Shown: positions 6,342-13,152 of the stretch, one piece after another
Position numbering within the stretch: the stretch's first letter is position 1
How the letters are laid out: every line of letters begins with the position of its first letter
Assembly: GCA_910589315.1 (NCBI GenBank)
Contig: CAJUTB010000052.1
Location: 1-13,264 of the forward strand
Source: an uncultured Oscillibacter sp.
GTDB taxonomy: Bacteria > Bacillota > Clostridia > Oscillospirales > Oscillospiraceae
Direction of reading: 5' to 3'
Length of the DNA: 13,264 nt
Notes under the pieces: model-generated
Database searches by the model: none
Seen by the model: only the letters and a program-made list of their open reading frames with translations
Told to the model about the DNA's origin: nothing
Translations under genes and position numbers: made by a program

Positions 6342-7346
6342 TTATTCCGCGTAGCCCCAGAGGCCCCGAACCGAAACCTCCCCGGACCGGACCGTCCGGC
6401 GGGTTCCGTTTGGTCCCTGTACGATCAGGGCAAATTCTTCGTCAATCCCGACAGCCTCCGCGGTTTCCTCCGGACCGCCTCCCGCGGGCAGAAGCCGCAC
6501 CGTTCTGCCCAGATTCACGCAGTCCCGGCAGTAAGCCGCATGGCAGTCCCGCAGATCGCCTGTCCGCAATGCAGCGTAGACCCGGTCGAGCTCCTCCAGA
6601 AGCGCGGCGGCCAGCCGGGGCCGGGAAACCGGTTTTCCTATCGCCTGTAACAGCGAGGTCGCCACCTCCCGCACCTCCGGCGAAAAATCCTCCGGCGTTT
6701 GCAGCACGTTGACGCCGATGCCCACCACCAACGCCTGAACGTGTCCGGACTCGGCCTCCAGGGACATTTCCGTCAAAATACCGCACAATTTTTTTCCGTC
6801 CAAGACCGGGTCGTTGGGCCATTTCAGGCCAGGACGCACACCGCATACCCGTTCCACCGCCGCGCATACGGCCACGCCTGCCAACGCCGTCACCGGCGGG
6901 AGGCGGTTGGGGGGCAGGCCGGGGCGCAGAAGCGCCGAGAGGTAAATACCCTTGCCCTTGGGCGACTGGAAGGAACGGGACATCCGGCCCCGCCCGGCGG
7001 TCTGACAGTCAGCAATAATGGCCGTGCCGTCGGGCGCGGACGTTTGGGTCAGGCTTTTGGCAAGGTTGTTGGTGGAATCCAATTCCGGATAGCAGCGCAG
7101 GTCCCGTCCGATGACAGCGGTTTTTCCAAGGAAATTGCGGATCTCGGTCTCGGTCAGTGCATCCGGCGCGGCGCGGAGGCGGTAGCCCAGGCCCGAACGG
7201 GCTTCGATGTCATAGCCGTCCCGCCGCAGGGCGTCCACGGCCTTCCAAATGGCGGCCCGGCTCAAACCCAGACGGCGGCTCAACTCCTGGCCGGAAAGGA
7301 AATCCTCCTGTTCCCGCAGAAGTGACAATACGGTGTTTCGGCTCAT
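6342..7346 (-). CDS. birA: Bifunctional biotin--[acetyl-CoA-carboxylase] ligase / biotin operon repressor BirA
   Basis: A 334-residue protein. Residues 1-60 form a winged helix-turn-helix (recognition segment about 25-45), so this is the class II, DNA-binding type. The ligase core follows, with the biotinyl-AMP loop Gly-Arg-Gly-Arg-Met-Ser-Arg-Ser-Phe (118-126), Gln115, and Lys-Trp-Pro-Asn-Asp (175-179), which carries the catalytic lysine. The usual C-terminal SH3-like domain follows (about 285-334). It activates biotin with ATP and attaches it to carrier lysines of carboxylases; with biotinyl-AMP bound it can repress biotin uptake or synthesis genes. A ribosome binding site (AAGGGGGA) precedes the ATG by six bases. 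No biotin gene lies in the window. The length is normal for the family. Confidence 0.95.
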   Translation of the reverse strand: MSRNTVLSLLREQEDFLSGQELSRRLGLSRAAIWKAVDALRRDGYDIEARSGLGYRLRAAPDALTETEIRNFLGKTAVIGRDLRCYPELDSTNNLAKSLTQTSAPDGTAIIADCQTAGRGRMSRSFQSPKGKGIYLSALLRPGLPPNRLPPVTALAGVAVCAAVERVCGVRPGLKWPNDPVLDGKKLCGILTEMSLEAESGHVQALVVGIGVNVLQTPEDFSPEVREVATSLLQAIGKPVSRPRLAAALLEELDRVYAALRTGDLRDCHAAYCRDCVNLGRTVRLLPAGGGPEETAEAVGIDEEFALIVQGPNGTRRTVRSGEVSVRGLWGYAE

Positions 7347-7381
7347 GCGTCATCCCCCTTTACCGCAAGCGTACCGCGGTT

Positions 7382-7410
7382 AGTGTAACATATTTTTCCG
7401 TGCCTGTAAA
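7382..7410 (-). promoter_or_regulatory. Promoter of birA and probably the CHR pair
   Basis: On the minus strand, TTTACA (7405-7410) lies 17 bases before TACACT (7382-7387), and the -10 is extended by TG one base upstream of it. It lies in the 78-base gap between the mnmE stop and the birA start. The -35 box contains TGTAAA, part of a BirA-like half-site, but no matching second half was found. Confidence 0.65.
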
Positions 7411-7424
7411 CCGCCTGAAAACGA

Positions 7425-8816
7425 CTATTTTCCGACGCAGAAGCGTGAAAAGATGCGGGAAACAATTTCTTCCTTTGCCGTGCGGCCCGTCAGCTCGCCC
7501 AGGGCGTCGAGGGCTTCTTCCGCGTCGGTGAGAACGGCGTCGGGAGTCAAGCCGTTTTCCAGGGCCTCCATGGCCCGCCGCACGGCGTTCCGGGCGCGAA
7601 AGGCGGCTTCCTCCTGACGCTGGTCGGTGAGAAGGCTCCCGGCCTCTTGGGGGTCCCCGGCGGGGAACAGGGCTGCGACGGCTCTTTCCAGCTCGTCCAG
7701 GCCCTCGCCGGTGAGGGCGGAGAGGGAGACCGAGGCGGCGGGAGAAATATGCCCGTCCAAACTGCTGACCGACGTGCCGATGACTCCGGAAAGGTCCCGC
7801 TTGGACGCAATGTAAATCCAGGGCTTTCCCGTCCGGCAGACCGCTTCCGTCAAATCCAAATCCGCGCCTATATCGCGGTCTTCCTCTGCTGCGCTGTCGT
7901 CCACCAGGAAAATCAGGTCGGCAGATTCCATCGCTTTTTGGGAGCGTTCCACGCCCTGCTGCTCCACCACGTCCTCCGTATCCCGGATTCCGGCGGTGTC
8001 GATCAGCCGCAGCAGCACGCCGCCGCAGACGGCGGATTCCTCCACCGTGTCCCGGGTGGTGCCGGGCACGTCGGTGACAATGGCCCGTTCATAGCCCGCC
8101 AGGGCGTTCAAAAGCGAGGACTTGCCCGCGTTGGGCAGGCCCACAATCGCCGTCCGGACGCCGCGCTTGAGCACCTGTCCCCGGCGGCAGGTGTCCAGCA
8201 GGCGGGAGAGATTTTGTTCTGCGGAGCGGAGAGATTCCGCAATTTGCTCCGGCTGTATGTCCGTGATGTCCTCGTCCGGGTAATCCACCACGGCGTAAAA
8301 CCGGGAGGTGATTTCCAGCAGCGACTCCTGCACCGGCTCCAGTACCCGGCGAAGTCCGCCGTCCAGCTGCGCGGCGGCGTTGCGGGCGGCGGCGGCGGTT
8401 TCCGCATCGATCAGGTCCGCCACGGCCTCCGCCTGAGTCAAATCCAGACGGCCGTTAAGAAAGGCCCGTTTTGTGAATTCTCCCGGCCCTGCCTGACGCG
8501 CCCCGGCGGCAAACAACGCCGCAAGCAGTTCCCGCAGAACGGTGGGAGACCCGTGGCAGTGGAATTCGGCGGAGTCTTCGCCGGTATAGCTGCCGGGCGC
8601 GGGAAAGCGGACGGCCAGGCCCTGGTCCAGTATCCGGCCTTCCTGGTCCAGCATGTCGCCATAATGCAGTCTGCGGGGTTCCAGGTCTTTGAAGGCGCGG
8701 CCTCCGGCGTGCCGGAACACCTGGGCGCAGGCGTCGAAACAGCCCGTGCCGGAGACCCGCACAATGCCGATGGCAGAGGGGGCGTTTCCTGTGGCAATCG
8801 CGGCGATCAAGTCCAT
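7425..8816 (-). CDS. mnmE: tRNA uridine-5-carboxymethylaminomethyl modification GTPase MnmE
   Basis: A 463-residue protein of normal length. The N-terminal folate-binding domain has the Ser-Tyr-Thr-Gly-Glu-Asp/His-Cys-His-Gly block (76-89) and the Pro-Gly-Glu-Phe-Thr-x-Arg-Ala-Phe-Leu-Asn-Gly block (111-122). The inserted G domain has G1 GLPNAGKS (226-233), G2 GTTRD (252-256) and G3 DTAG (273-276). The protein ends with the family C-terminus Phe-Cys-Val-Gly-Lys (Cys460). With MnmG it installs the cmnm5 or nm5 group on wobble uridine 34 of certain tRNAs. G4 reads Ser-Lys-Arg-Asp (338-341) instead of Asn-Lys-x-Asp. AAAGGAG precedes the ATG. The usual neighbours mnmG, rsmG and jag are not adjacent. 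Confidence 0.96.
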   Translation of the reverse strand: MDLIAAIATGNAPSAIGIVRVSGTGCFDACAQVFRHAGGRAFKDLEPRRLHYGDMLDQEGRILDQGLAVRFPAPGSYTGEDSAEFHCHGSPTVLRELLAALFAAGARQAGPGEFTKRAFLNGRLDLTQAEAVADLIDAETAAAARNAAAQLDGGLRRVLEPVQESLLEITSRFYAVVDYPDEDITDIQPEQIAESLRSAEQNLSRLLDTCRRGQVLKRGVRTAIVGLPNAGKSSLLNALAGYERAIVTDVPGTTRDTVEESAVCGGVLLRLIDTAGIRDTEDVVEQQGVERSQKAMESADLIFLVDDSAAEEDRDIGADLDLTEAVCRTGKPWIYIASKRDLSGVIGTSVSSLDGHISPAASVSLSALTGEGLDELERAVAALFPAGDPQEAGSLLTDQRQEEAAFRARNAVRRAMEALENGLTPDAVLTDAEEALDALGELTGRTAKEEIVSRIFSRFCVGK

Positions 8817-8853
8817 GGAAGAAGACTCCTTTCAGAAACAGCATAACGATTTT

Positions 8854-8882
8854 ATTATAGCCGCTTTGGAAACGGTTTGCAA
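8854..8882 (-). promoter_or_regulatory. Promoter of mnmE
   Basis: On the minus strand, TTGCAA (8877-8882) is followed after 17 bases by a perfect TATAAT (8854-8859). It lies about 38 bases before the mnmE ATG and is divergent from the Nudix gene promoter 33 bases away. Confidence 0.75.
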
Positions 8883-8914
8883 GGCAAATGCTTCCGGCAA
8901 TTCACAAAAATATA

Positions 8915-8943
8915 TTGAATGCGGACAAATCCTGTGATAAAAT
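8915..8943 (+). promoter_or_regulatory. Promoter of the Nudix and pyridoxamine kinase genes
   Basis: TTGAAT (8915-8920) lies 17 bases before TAAAAT (8938-8943), with an extended -10 TG at 8935-8937. The leader to the Nudix ATG is about 30 bases. Confidence 0.7.
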
Positions 8944-8979
8944 CGAAACGGTTCATCGGACTGGAGGGAGGTTTATAGG

Positions 8980-9414
8980 ATGCTGGAAATAAAATTTTAT
9001 GACATGGCAGACGACAAGTTGCTGAAATTTGCAGTCATTATTTCCAAAACAAACGGCAAATGGGTGTTTTGCAGGCACGGGGAAAGAAATACCTACGAAA
9101 TCCCTGGCGGACACCGTGAGAATGGCGAAGACATCTTAACCGCCGCCAAACGGGAGCTGAGAGAAGAAACCGGCGCGGTAGATTTTACAATTAAGCCGGT
9201 ATGCGTCTATTCCGTTAAAGGAAAAACCAGAGTAAATGAAAACGAAAACGAGGAGACGTTCGGTATGCTTTTCCTGGCGGAGATCCAGTCCTTTGAAGAA
9301 TTGCACAGTGAAATAGAACAGATCTTGATTACCGGCCGTTTCCCAACGCAGTGGACGTATCCCATGATTCAACCCAGATTACTGGAGGAAGCTCAAAACA
9401 GAGGATATCTGTAA
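8980..9414 (+). CDS. Nudix hydrolase
   Basis: A 144-residue single-domain Nudix protein. The Nudix box fits Gx5Ex7REUxEExGU: GHRENGE, seven residues, then RELREETGA (ending about residue 62). These Glu residues bind the metal ions used to cut a nucleoside diphosphate linked to another group. The substrate cannot be told from the sequence; an oxidised dNTP or a nucleotide-sugar type compound is possible. A strong GGAGGGAGG lies nine bases before the ATG. By hand count the coding rows 9001-9360 are about 47% GC, clearly lower than mnmE next to it, and the codon choice is more A-rich. This suggests recent acquisition or a different history. It is 65 bases upstream of the pyridoxamine kinase gene, and no strong promoter or terminator was seen between them. 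Confidence 0.9.
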   Translation: MLEIKFYDMADDKLLKFAVIISKTNGKWVFCRHGERNTYEIPGGHRENGEDILTAAKRELREETGAVDFTIKPVCVYSVKGKTRVNENENEETFGMLFLAEIQSFEELHSEIEQILITGRFPTQWTYPMIQPRLLEEAQNRGYL

Positions 9415-9479
9415 ATCCCAGTTTAATGGGGAGCTGCTATCGTACTTCAAATCGGAAATTCAGAAAAGAGGAATTCCCT

Positions 9480-10340
9480 ATGCCAACACCCCGCGTCGCC
9501 GCAATTCATGATCTCTCCGGCTTTGGCCGCTGTTCCCTGACCGTCGCAATCCCTGTGCTGTCCGCTATGGGCGTTCAGTGCTGTCCTCTGCCCACGGCGT
9601 TTCTCTCGACCCATACCGGCGGCTTTCAAGGCTTCACCTTCCTGGACATGACCGGAGAAATGCCCCGCGTTTCCAGGCATTGGAAATCGCTGTCCCTCCG
9701 GTTCAACGCCATTTACAGCGGCTTTCTGGGAAGCGAGCGGCAAATTGACATTGTGTCGGATTTCATCCAGGACTTCCGGACCAAAGAGACCATTGTCGTT
9801 GTGGACCCTGTTATGGGAGACGACGGACGGGCCTATCAAACCTACACGCCCGCCATGTGCGCGGGCATGACGCGTCTGGCGGAGCTGGCGGACGTTATCA
9901 CGCCAAATCTCACAGAAGCCGCCTTTCTCCTTGGCCGGGATTACAGGGACCTGCCCGGCGGCGGTGTCCGCAGCGCTCACGACGAAAAAGCCCTCCGCCG
10001 TCTGGTGGAGGACTTGAGTCTGGATGGCCGGCGTTCCGTGGCCCTGACGGGCGCGTCTCTCTCACCGGGCCGGACCGGGGCCATATGCTTCGACGCCAAA
10101 ACCGGGCAGACCCAAGCCGTACAGACGGAATTTGTGGTCCACCCGCTCCACGGTACGGGCGACATATTCGCCAGCGTGCTGACCGGCGCGCTGGTCCAGG
10201 GCCGCCCTCTGGCGGAAGCGGCGGCGGAGGCCGTGGATTTTATCCACACCTGTGCGGAACGCACCGTCGCCCAGGACCTTCCCTTGCGGGAGGGCGTCGA
10301 TTTTGAACCGCTTTTGTATCGCTTGACGCGCCAAGAATAA
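9480..10340 (+). CDS. Pyridoxamine/pyridoxal kinase (PdxK/PdxY-like)
   Basis: A 286-residue ribokinase-superfamily kinase. It starts with the Ile-His-Asp-Leu-Ser-Gly-Phe-Gly-Arg segment (9-17) and has Thr-Ala-Phe-x-Ser-Thr-His-Thr-Gly (39-47), DPVMGD (109-114), TPNLTEA (141-147) and the anion-hole Gly-Thr-Gly-Asp (225-228), where Asp228 is the catalytic base. This pattern fits vitamin B6 kinases of the PdxK/PdxY branch better than the HMP kinase ThiD. It would phosphorylate pyridoxal, pyridoxamine or pyridoxine with ATP for salvage of pyridoxal phosphate. AGAGGAA lies six bases before the ATG at 9480; in-frame starts at 9351 and 9426 have no such site. Unlike the Nudix gene before it, it has the GC-rich codon use of the rest of the window. 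A perfect terminator follows immediately. Confidence 0.9.
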   Translation: MPTPRVAAIHDLSGFGRCSLTVAIPVLSAMGVQCCPLPTAFLSTHTGGFQGFTFLDMTGEMPRVSRHWKSLSLRFNAIYSGFLGSERQIDIVSDFIQDFRTKETIVVVDPVMGDDGRAYQTYTPAMCAGMTRLAELADVITPNLTEAAFLLGRDYRDLPGGGVRSAHDEKALRRLVEDLSLDGRRSVALTGASLSPGRTGAICFDAKTGQTQAVQTEFVVHPLHGTGDIFASVLTGALVQGRPLAEAAAEAVDFIHTCAERTVAQDLPLREGVDFEPLLYRLTRQE

Positions 10341-10342
10341 GG

Positions 10343-10373
10343 CAGAAGCCTGGAGCAATGCTCCAGGCTTCTG
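10343..10373. terminator. Shared bidirectional terminator between convergent genes
   Basis: A perfect 14-base stem (10343-10356 with 10360-10373) with an AAT loop fills the 42-base gap between the kinase stop (10340) and the convergent nucleotidase stop (10383). TTGTTTGG follows it on the plus strand; on the minus strand it is followed by a weaker TTATTC. Confidence 0.9.
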
Positions 10374-10382
10374 TTGTTTGGC

Positions 10383-12356
10383 TTACAGCGCGGGGATGGT
10401 CAGTACCTGACCAATTTGCAGAGAATCAGGGTTGCTCAGAATCGCCTTGTTGGCGTCGAAAATCACGCGCCAGCGGGCGCCGTTGCCATAGATGTTCTGC
10501 GCAATGCGCCACAGGCAGTCGCCGGACTTCACAGTGTACGTGTTGCCGGGATTCACAGGCGCAGGAGCAGGCTCGGGTTCGGGCTGCGGAGCGGGAGCAG
10601 GAGCAGGTTCCGGCTCCGGTTCGGGGGCTGGCTCAGGTTCCGGCTCGGGGGCAGGAGCGGGCTCCGGCTCCGGTTCGGGAGCGGGGGTCTCCGGTGCAGC
10701 CGTTGCAATACCGATACGGACGCCGGGTTCGCCGTAAGCCGCGGCGGTCACAGTGCCGCCCAGCTCGTCGGTGATGTAGTCCATCAGCACTTCATCCATG
10801 GGAATACCCAGGTCGTAGTTGACGGAAGCGGCGGCAAAGGCGTAATAAGTATCGCCGCCAGCGGCCATGAAGTCATTCGTTGCGATGGTGTAGGTGGCCT
10901 TTTCATCAAACACCTTGTCGCCAACGGTGGCAATGGTGACGCGCTTGATGCTGTTGGGCTTGTGGTACGTGGAACCGGGATAGAGGTCGCCCTGGTCGAA
11001 TTCAGCGGCTGTGTCAATGGTGAACTCGATGCCGCTGACCTGGGGGAAGCCGCCAATGGCCGTCGGCGTGCAGAAAGTGGATGCCTCCAGGGCTTCCAGC
11101 AGCTCTGCGCCAGTGACTTTGACGATGCTCAGGGTGTTGCCGAAGGGAAGGACGGTGTTGACATCCTTCTTGGTGATGTCGCCTGCGGCGATGGGAGCGC
11201 GGATGCCGCCGCCATTGGTGATGGCCGCGTCAACTTCCTCGCCGTTCTTCTTCGCGCCCCAGACCAGGGAGTCCGTGATCAGGTCGCCCAGGTTGGTTTC
11301 CTCGGTGCGGTTGCCGGGGTCCTTTTCGCCGTTGAGATCAACCTCAGTCTTGGCAAAAACGGCGCCGTAATCGTCGTCAATCTGCTTCTGGATCGCGGCG
11401 GCGCGGGCGGAAATATCCGCGTCGGGCGTCAGGTTGACAGCCTCCAGGGGGATGCTGCGGGCCGTGCCCTCGCCCAGCGTGATGACGCCGATGTTGGCGA
11501 GTTTGGTGCCGGTGGAGGAGATCAGGGTTTTGCCCTCGGCGGGAGTGACGAGAACGGTTTCGCCGGTGACGAAGCCCTGGCCGGGGAGCGTGCTGGTGGT
11601 TTCGCCGGCGGCCTCGGCCACTTCCTCGGCGGTAGAGTGGGAGTGGGCGTCAATAAACACGTCGATGCCGGTCACTTTTTCCAGCAGGTCAATGGAGCGG
11701 TTTCCGGTGGACTCGTCGTCAATGCCCAGGTGCGCCAGGCAAACGACATACTTGCAGTCCTCCTTACGGAGCGCGTCGACTTCGGCCTGCGCGGCCTTGA
11801 ACATCTCCTCGCCCGCCAGGACGGAAACGCCGACGATCTTGGCAGGGTGAGCCTTGGTGCTCACTTCGGGGGTGGTGAGGCCGAACACGCCGATTTTGTC
11901 GCCGTTAGGGGCGGTAAAAATGGTGTGCGCGTTCACAACCTTGCCCTCGTAGAGCAGGTTTGCGGAGACGATGGGGAACTTTGCGTCCTTGGAGATTTCC
12001 TGGAAGCTGGCATAACCATAATCGAATTCATGGTTGCCGATGGTAGCGGCGTCATAGCCGGCCATGTTCATGAGTTCAATTGCGGTTTTACCCTGGCTGG
12101 TGCTTACGGTAGGATCGCCTTGGATGTAGTCGCCCGCGTCGAGGAGCAGGACGTATGCGCCCGCTTCTTCGTAGGCTTTTTTCAGGGCGGCTACTTTGGC
12201 ATAGCCGTCGATTGCGCCGTGAACGTCGTTGGAGTGCAGGATGACAATGGGGGTTTCCTCAGCGGCGGTGGTTTCCTCCTCCGCGTGAACGGAGACCACC
12301 AGGGAAAACAACATCGTCACGGTGAGCAGCAGGGACAGAAGTTTTTTGCGCTTCAT
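10383..12356 (-). CDS. Secreted 5'-nucleotidase / 2',3'-cyclic phosphodiesterase-type metallophosphoesterase with C-terminal LysM
   Basis: A 657-residue exported enzyme. The signal peptide is residues 1-25, probably cut after Val-His-Ala. The metallophosphoesterase domain (about 36-300) has HSNDVHG (41-47), DAGD (73-76), GNHEFDYG (107-114), AHLG (208-211) and DAHSHS (236-241). The 5'-nucleotidase C-terminal domain (about 335-545) has NLGDLITDS, NGGGIRA (381-387), FGNTL and NDFMAAGGD (494-502). A Pro-Glu/Pro-Ala stalk (555-600) leads to a LysM domain (about 606-654) that should bind peptidoglycan. It probably removes phosphate from extracellular nucleotides for phosphate or nucleoside scavenging. 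The start at 12356 is chosen because AAAGGAGG lies seven bases upstream and a signal peptide follows; the 64-residue open extension upstream covers promoter and terminator. No LPxTG is present, so anchoring is by LysM. Confidence 0.93.
   Translation of the reverse strand: MKRKKLLSLLLTVTMLFSLVVSVHAEEETTAAEETPIVILHSNDVHGAIDGYAKVAALKKAYEEAGAYVLLLDAGDYIQGDPTVSTSQGKTAIELMNMAGYDAATIGNHEFDYGYASFQEISKDAKFPIVSANLLYEGKVVNAHTIFTAPNGDKIGVFGLTTPEVSTKAHPAKIVGVSVLAGEEMFKAAQAEVDALRKEDCKYVVCLAHLGIDDESTGNRSIDLLEKVTGIDVFIDAHSHSTAEEVAEAAGETTSTLPGQGFVTGETVLVTPAEGKTLISSTGTKLANIGVITLGEGTARSIPLEAVNLTPDADISARAAAIQKQIDDDYGAVFAKTEVDLNGEKDPGNRTEETNLGDLITDSLVWGAKKNGEEVDAAITNGGGIRAPIAAGDITKKDVNTVLPFGNTLSIVKVTGAELLEALEASTFCTPTAIGGFPQVSGIEFTIDTAAEFDQGDLYPGSTYHKPNSIKRVTIATVGDKVFDEKATYTIATNDFMAAGGDTYYAFAAASVNYDLGIPMDEVLMDYITDELGGTVTAAAYGEPGVRIGIATAAPETPAPEPEPEPAPAPEPEPEPAPEPEPEPAPAPAPQPEPEPAPAPVNPGNTYTVKSGDCLWRIAQNIYGNGARWRVIFDANKAILSNPDSLQIGQVLTIPAL
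10557..10694 (-). repeat. Coding low-complexity Pro-Glu/Pro-Ala repeat
   Basis: These 138 bases encode the stalk of the nucleotidase, a run of Pro alternating with Glu or Ala for about 46 residues. The DNA repeats short GC-rich hexamers with variations and is prone to length change by slippage. Its role is a stiff spacer between the enzyme and the cell-wall-binding LysM domain. Confidence 0.9.
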
Positions 12357-12377
12357 TCTTGTACCTCCTTTGTAATG

Positions 12378-12407
12378 CGGCGGGTAAGTATAGGACGATC
12401 CCCGCCG
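12378..12407 (-). promoter_or_regulatory. 5' leader stem-loop of the nucleotidase gene
   Basis: CGGCGGG and CCCGCCG form a 7-base stem around a 16-base loop in the leader between the -10 box and the ribosome binding site. It ends seven bases before the AAAGGAGG. It may stabilise the message or affect translation; it does not match a riboswitch class I recognise. Confidence 0.45.
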
Positions 12408-12416
12408 ATCAAGACC

Positions 12417-12425
12417 ATTATACCA
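12417..12425 (-). promoter_or_regulatory. Extended -10 promoter of the nucleotidase gene
   Basis: On the minus strand, TGGTATAAT gives a perfect TATAAT (12417-12422) with the extended TGn. No good -35 box lies 16-18 bases upstream. It is about 60 bases before the ATG. Confidence 0.7.
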
Positions 12426-12483
12426 CATCTTTGGAAAATAGATAGAAGAAAATGTGCAAATCCGAAAAATTTTTTCCAGAAAG

Positions 12484-12510
12484 AAAGCGGACGCAGGCGC
12501 GTCCGCTTTT
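12484..12510 (-). terminator. Intrinsic terminator of the DUF4330 gene
   Basis: A perfect 11-base GC-rich stem (12484-12494 with 12499-12509) has a four-base loop and lies about 22 bases after the DUF4330 stop codon. On the minus strand it is followed by CTTTCTGG and then an A/T-rich tract. It separates this gene from the nucleotidase gene. Confidence 0.8.
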
Positions 12511-12531
12511 GGCAGTGAGGGGGAGGGGGGA

Positions 12532-13011
12532 TTAGAAGCCCCAGTCAACGTCGAGAACGGTGCAGCTTTGGAATTCGATGAATTCGCTTTTCATGATGTA
12601 GTCCGTTTTTCCGACACGGACTTCCTGTTCTCCGATTTTGGTGGTCATGACGTTTTCGCGGTTGACGGTGGCGGTGCAGGTGAAGTAGAGGTTGATGTGG
12701 TCAGGGTCTTCGTACCACTGGCCGTCGGGGCCGAGGACGAGGTAAGGGGTTTTTTCGACGGCGACGATTTGGCCGGGGAGGTGCGCGCCGGAGGCCATTA
12801 AGGTAGAGGGCAGATGGTCCTGACAATTTTCGTAGAGTTCGGAGGCGACGTTTTGGACGCGGACGGTGAAGGTGATGTCGATTTTTTCCGGCGGGGCTTC
12901 GTCGTCGCCGAGGAGACGCCATGCGCCGTAGCCGACGACGAGGATGACTAAGAGGATGGCGACGAAATCCACGATGTTGAGTTTTCCGATACGGAACGCT
13001 TTTTTTTCCAT
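12532..13011 (-). CDS. DUF4330-family membrane-anchored protein
   Basis: A 159-residue protein with a short basic N-terminus containing Gly-Lys-Leu-Asn-Ile-Val-Asp (9-15), one membrane segment (about 15-34) and an outside domain of about 120 residues rich in beta-type sequence. The Lys-Leu-Asn-Ile-x-Asp entry into the membrane segment and the C-terminal Arg-Val-Gly-Lys-Thr-Asp-Tyr segment fit DUF4330. That family is found in Clostridia and cyanobacteria and has no established biochemical role; in cyanobacteria and clostridia it is sometimes near cell-envelope or polysaccharide genes. GGAGG precedes the ATG by six bases (GGAGGTCTAGCATG). It has its own terminator and probably its own promoter. 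Confidence 0.82.
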   Translation of the reverse strand: MEKKAFRIGKLNIVDFVAILLVILVVGYGAWRLLGDDEAPPEKIDITFTVRVQNVASELYENCQDHLPSTLMASGAHLPGQIVAVEKTPYLVLGPDGQWYEDPDHINLYFTCTATVNRENVMTTKIGEQEVRVGKTDYIMKSEFIEFQSCTVLDVDWGF

Positions 13012-13029
13012 GCTAGACCTCCATTGGTA

Positions 13030-13041
13030 GGGCTTACGCCC
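13030..13041 (-). promoter_or_regulatory. Small leader hairpin before the DUF4330 gene
   Basis: On the minus strand, GGGC-GTAA-GCCC is a four-base stem with a GNRA-type loop. It ends about ten bases before the ribosome binding site. It is small and may be chance. Confidence 0.25.
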
Positions 13042-13049
13042 GGCTTTTG

Positions 13050-13057
13050 ATTTTATA
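13050..13057 (-). promoter_or_regulatory. Possible -10 region for the DUF4330 gene
   Basis: On the minus strand, TATAAAAT lies about 40 bases before the DUF4330 ATG. The best -35 at a 17-base spacing (TTTTGT, 13073-13078) is weak. It is adjacent to the palindrome at 13059-13076 and would be divergent from the rightward promoter there. Confidence 0.4.
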
Positions 13058-13058
13058 C

Positions 13059-13076
13059 TTGTCCTTTTATGGACAA
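13059..13076. promoter_or_regulatory. Palindromic candidate operator between divergent promoters
   Basis: TTGTCC-TTTTAT-GGACAA is a perfect 6-base inverted repeat. It covers the -35 box of the rightward promoter and abuts the possible -10 of the leftward one, so a bound protein could affect both. Confidence 0.45.
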
Positions 13077-13098
13077 AATCTAAAAGTTATTGTATAAT
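13070..13098 (+). promoter_or_regulatory. Near-consensus rightward promoter facing the hairpin repeat
   Basis: TGGACA (13070-13075, five of six consensus bases) lies exactly 17 bases before a perfect TATAAT (13093-13098). No ATG with a ribosome binding site follows before the repeat at 13153, so the transcript is either a leader for a gene beyond the window or a non-coding RNA that includes the repeat. Confidence 0.65.
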
Positions 13099-13152
13099 AT
13101 TTTCCACCAAGAAACAAGGGGTATTTTTATTTTCACTGCTCTCCGCAGCGGG

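Noticed and set aside
7403..7413. BirA operator in front of birA
   Set aside because: One TGTAAACC half-site is present, but no GGTTTACA lies at the required distance; the bases are better explained as the -35 box.
7647..8846. A 399-residue open frame on the plus strand
   Set aside because: It is the antisense of mnmE, which has all family motifs on the minus strand.
10557..10694. CRISPR-like or intergenic tandem repeat
   Set aside because: The repeat is in frame within the nucleotidase and encodes a Pro-Glu/Pro-Ala stalk; there are no spacers.
10374..12518. A 714-residue glycine-rich open frame on the plus strand
   Set aside because: It is the antisense of the nucleotidase gene and runs through its terminator and promoter; it shows no domain.
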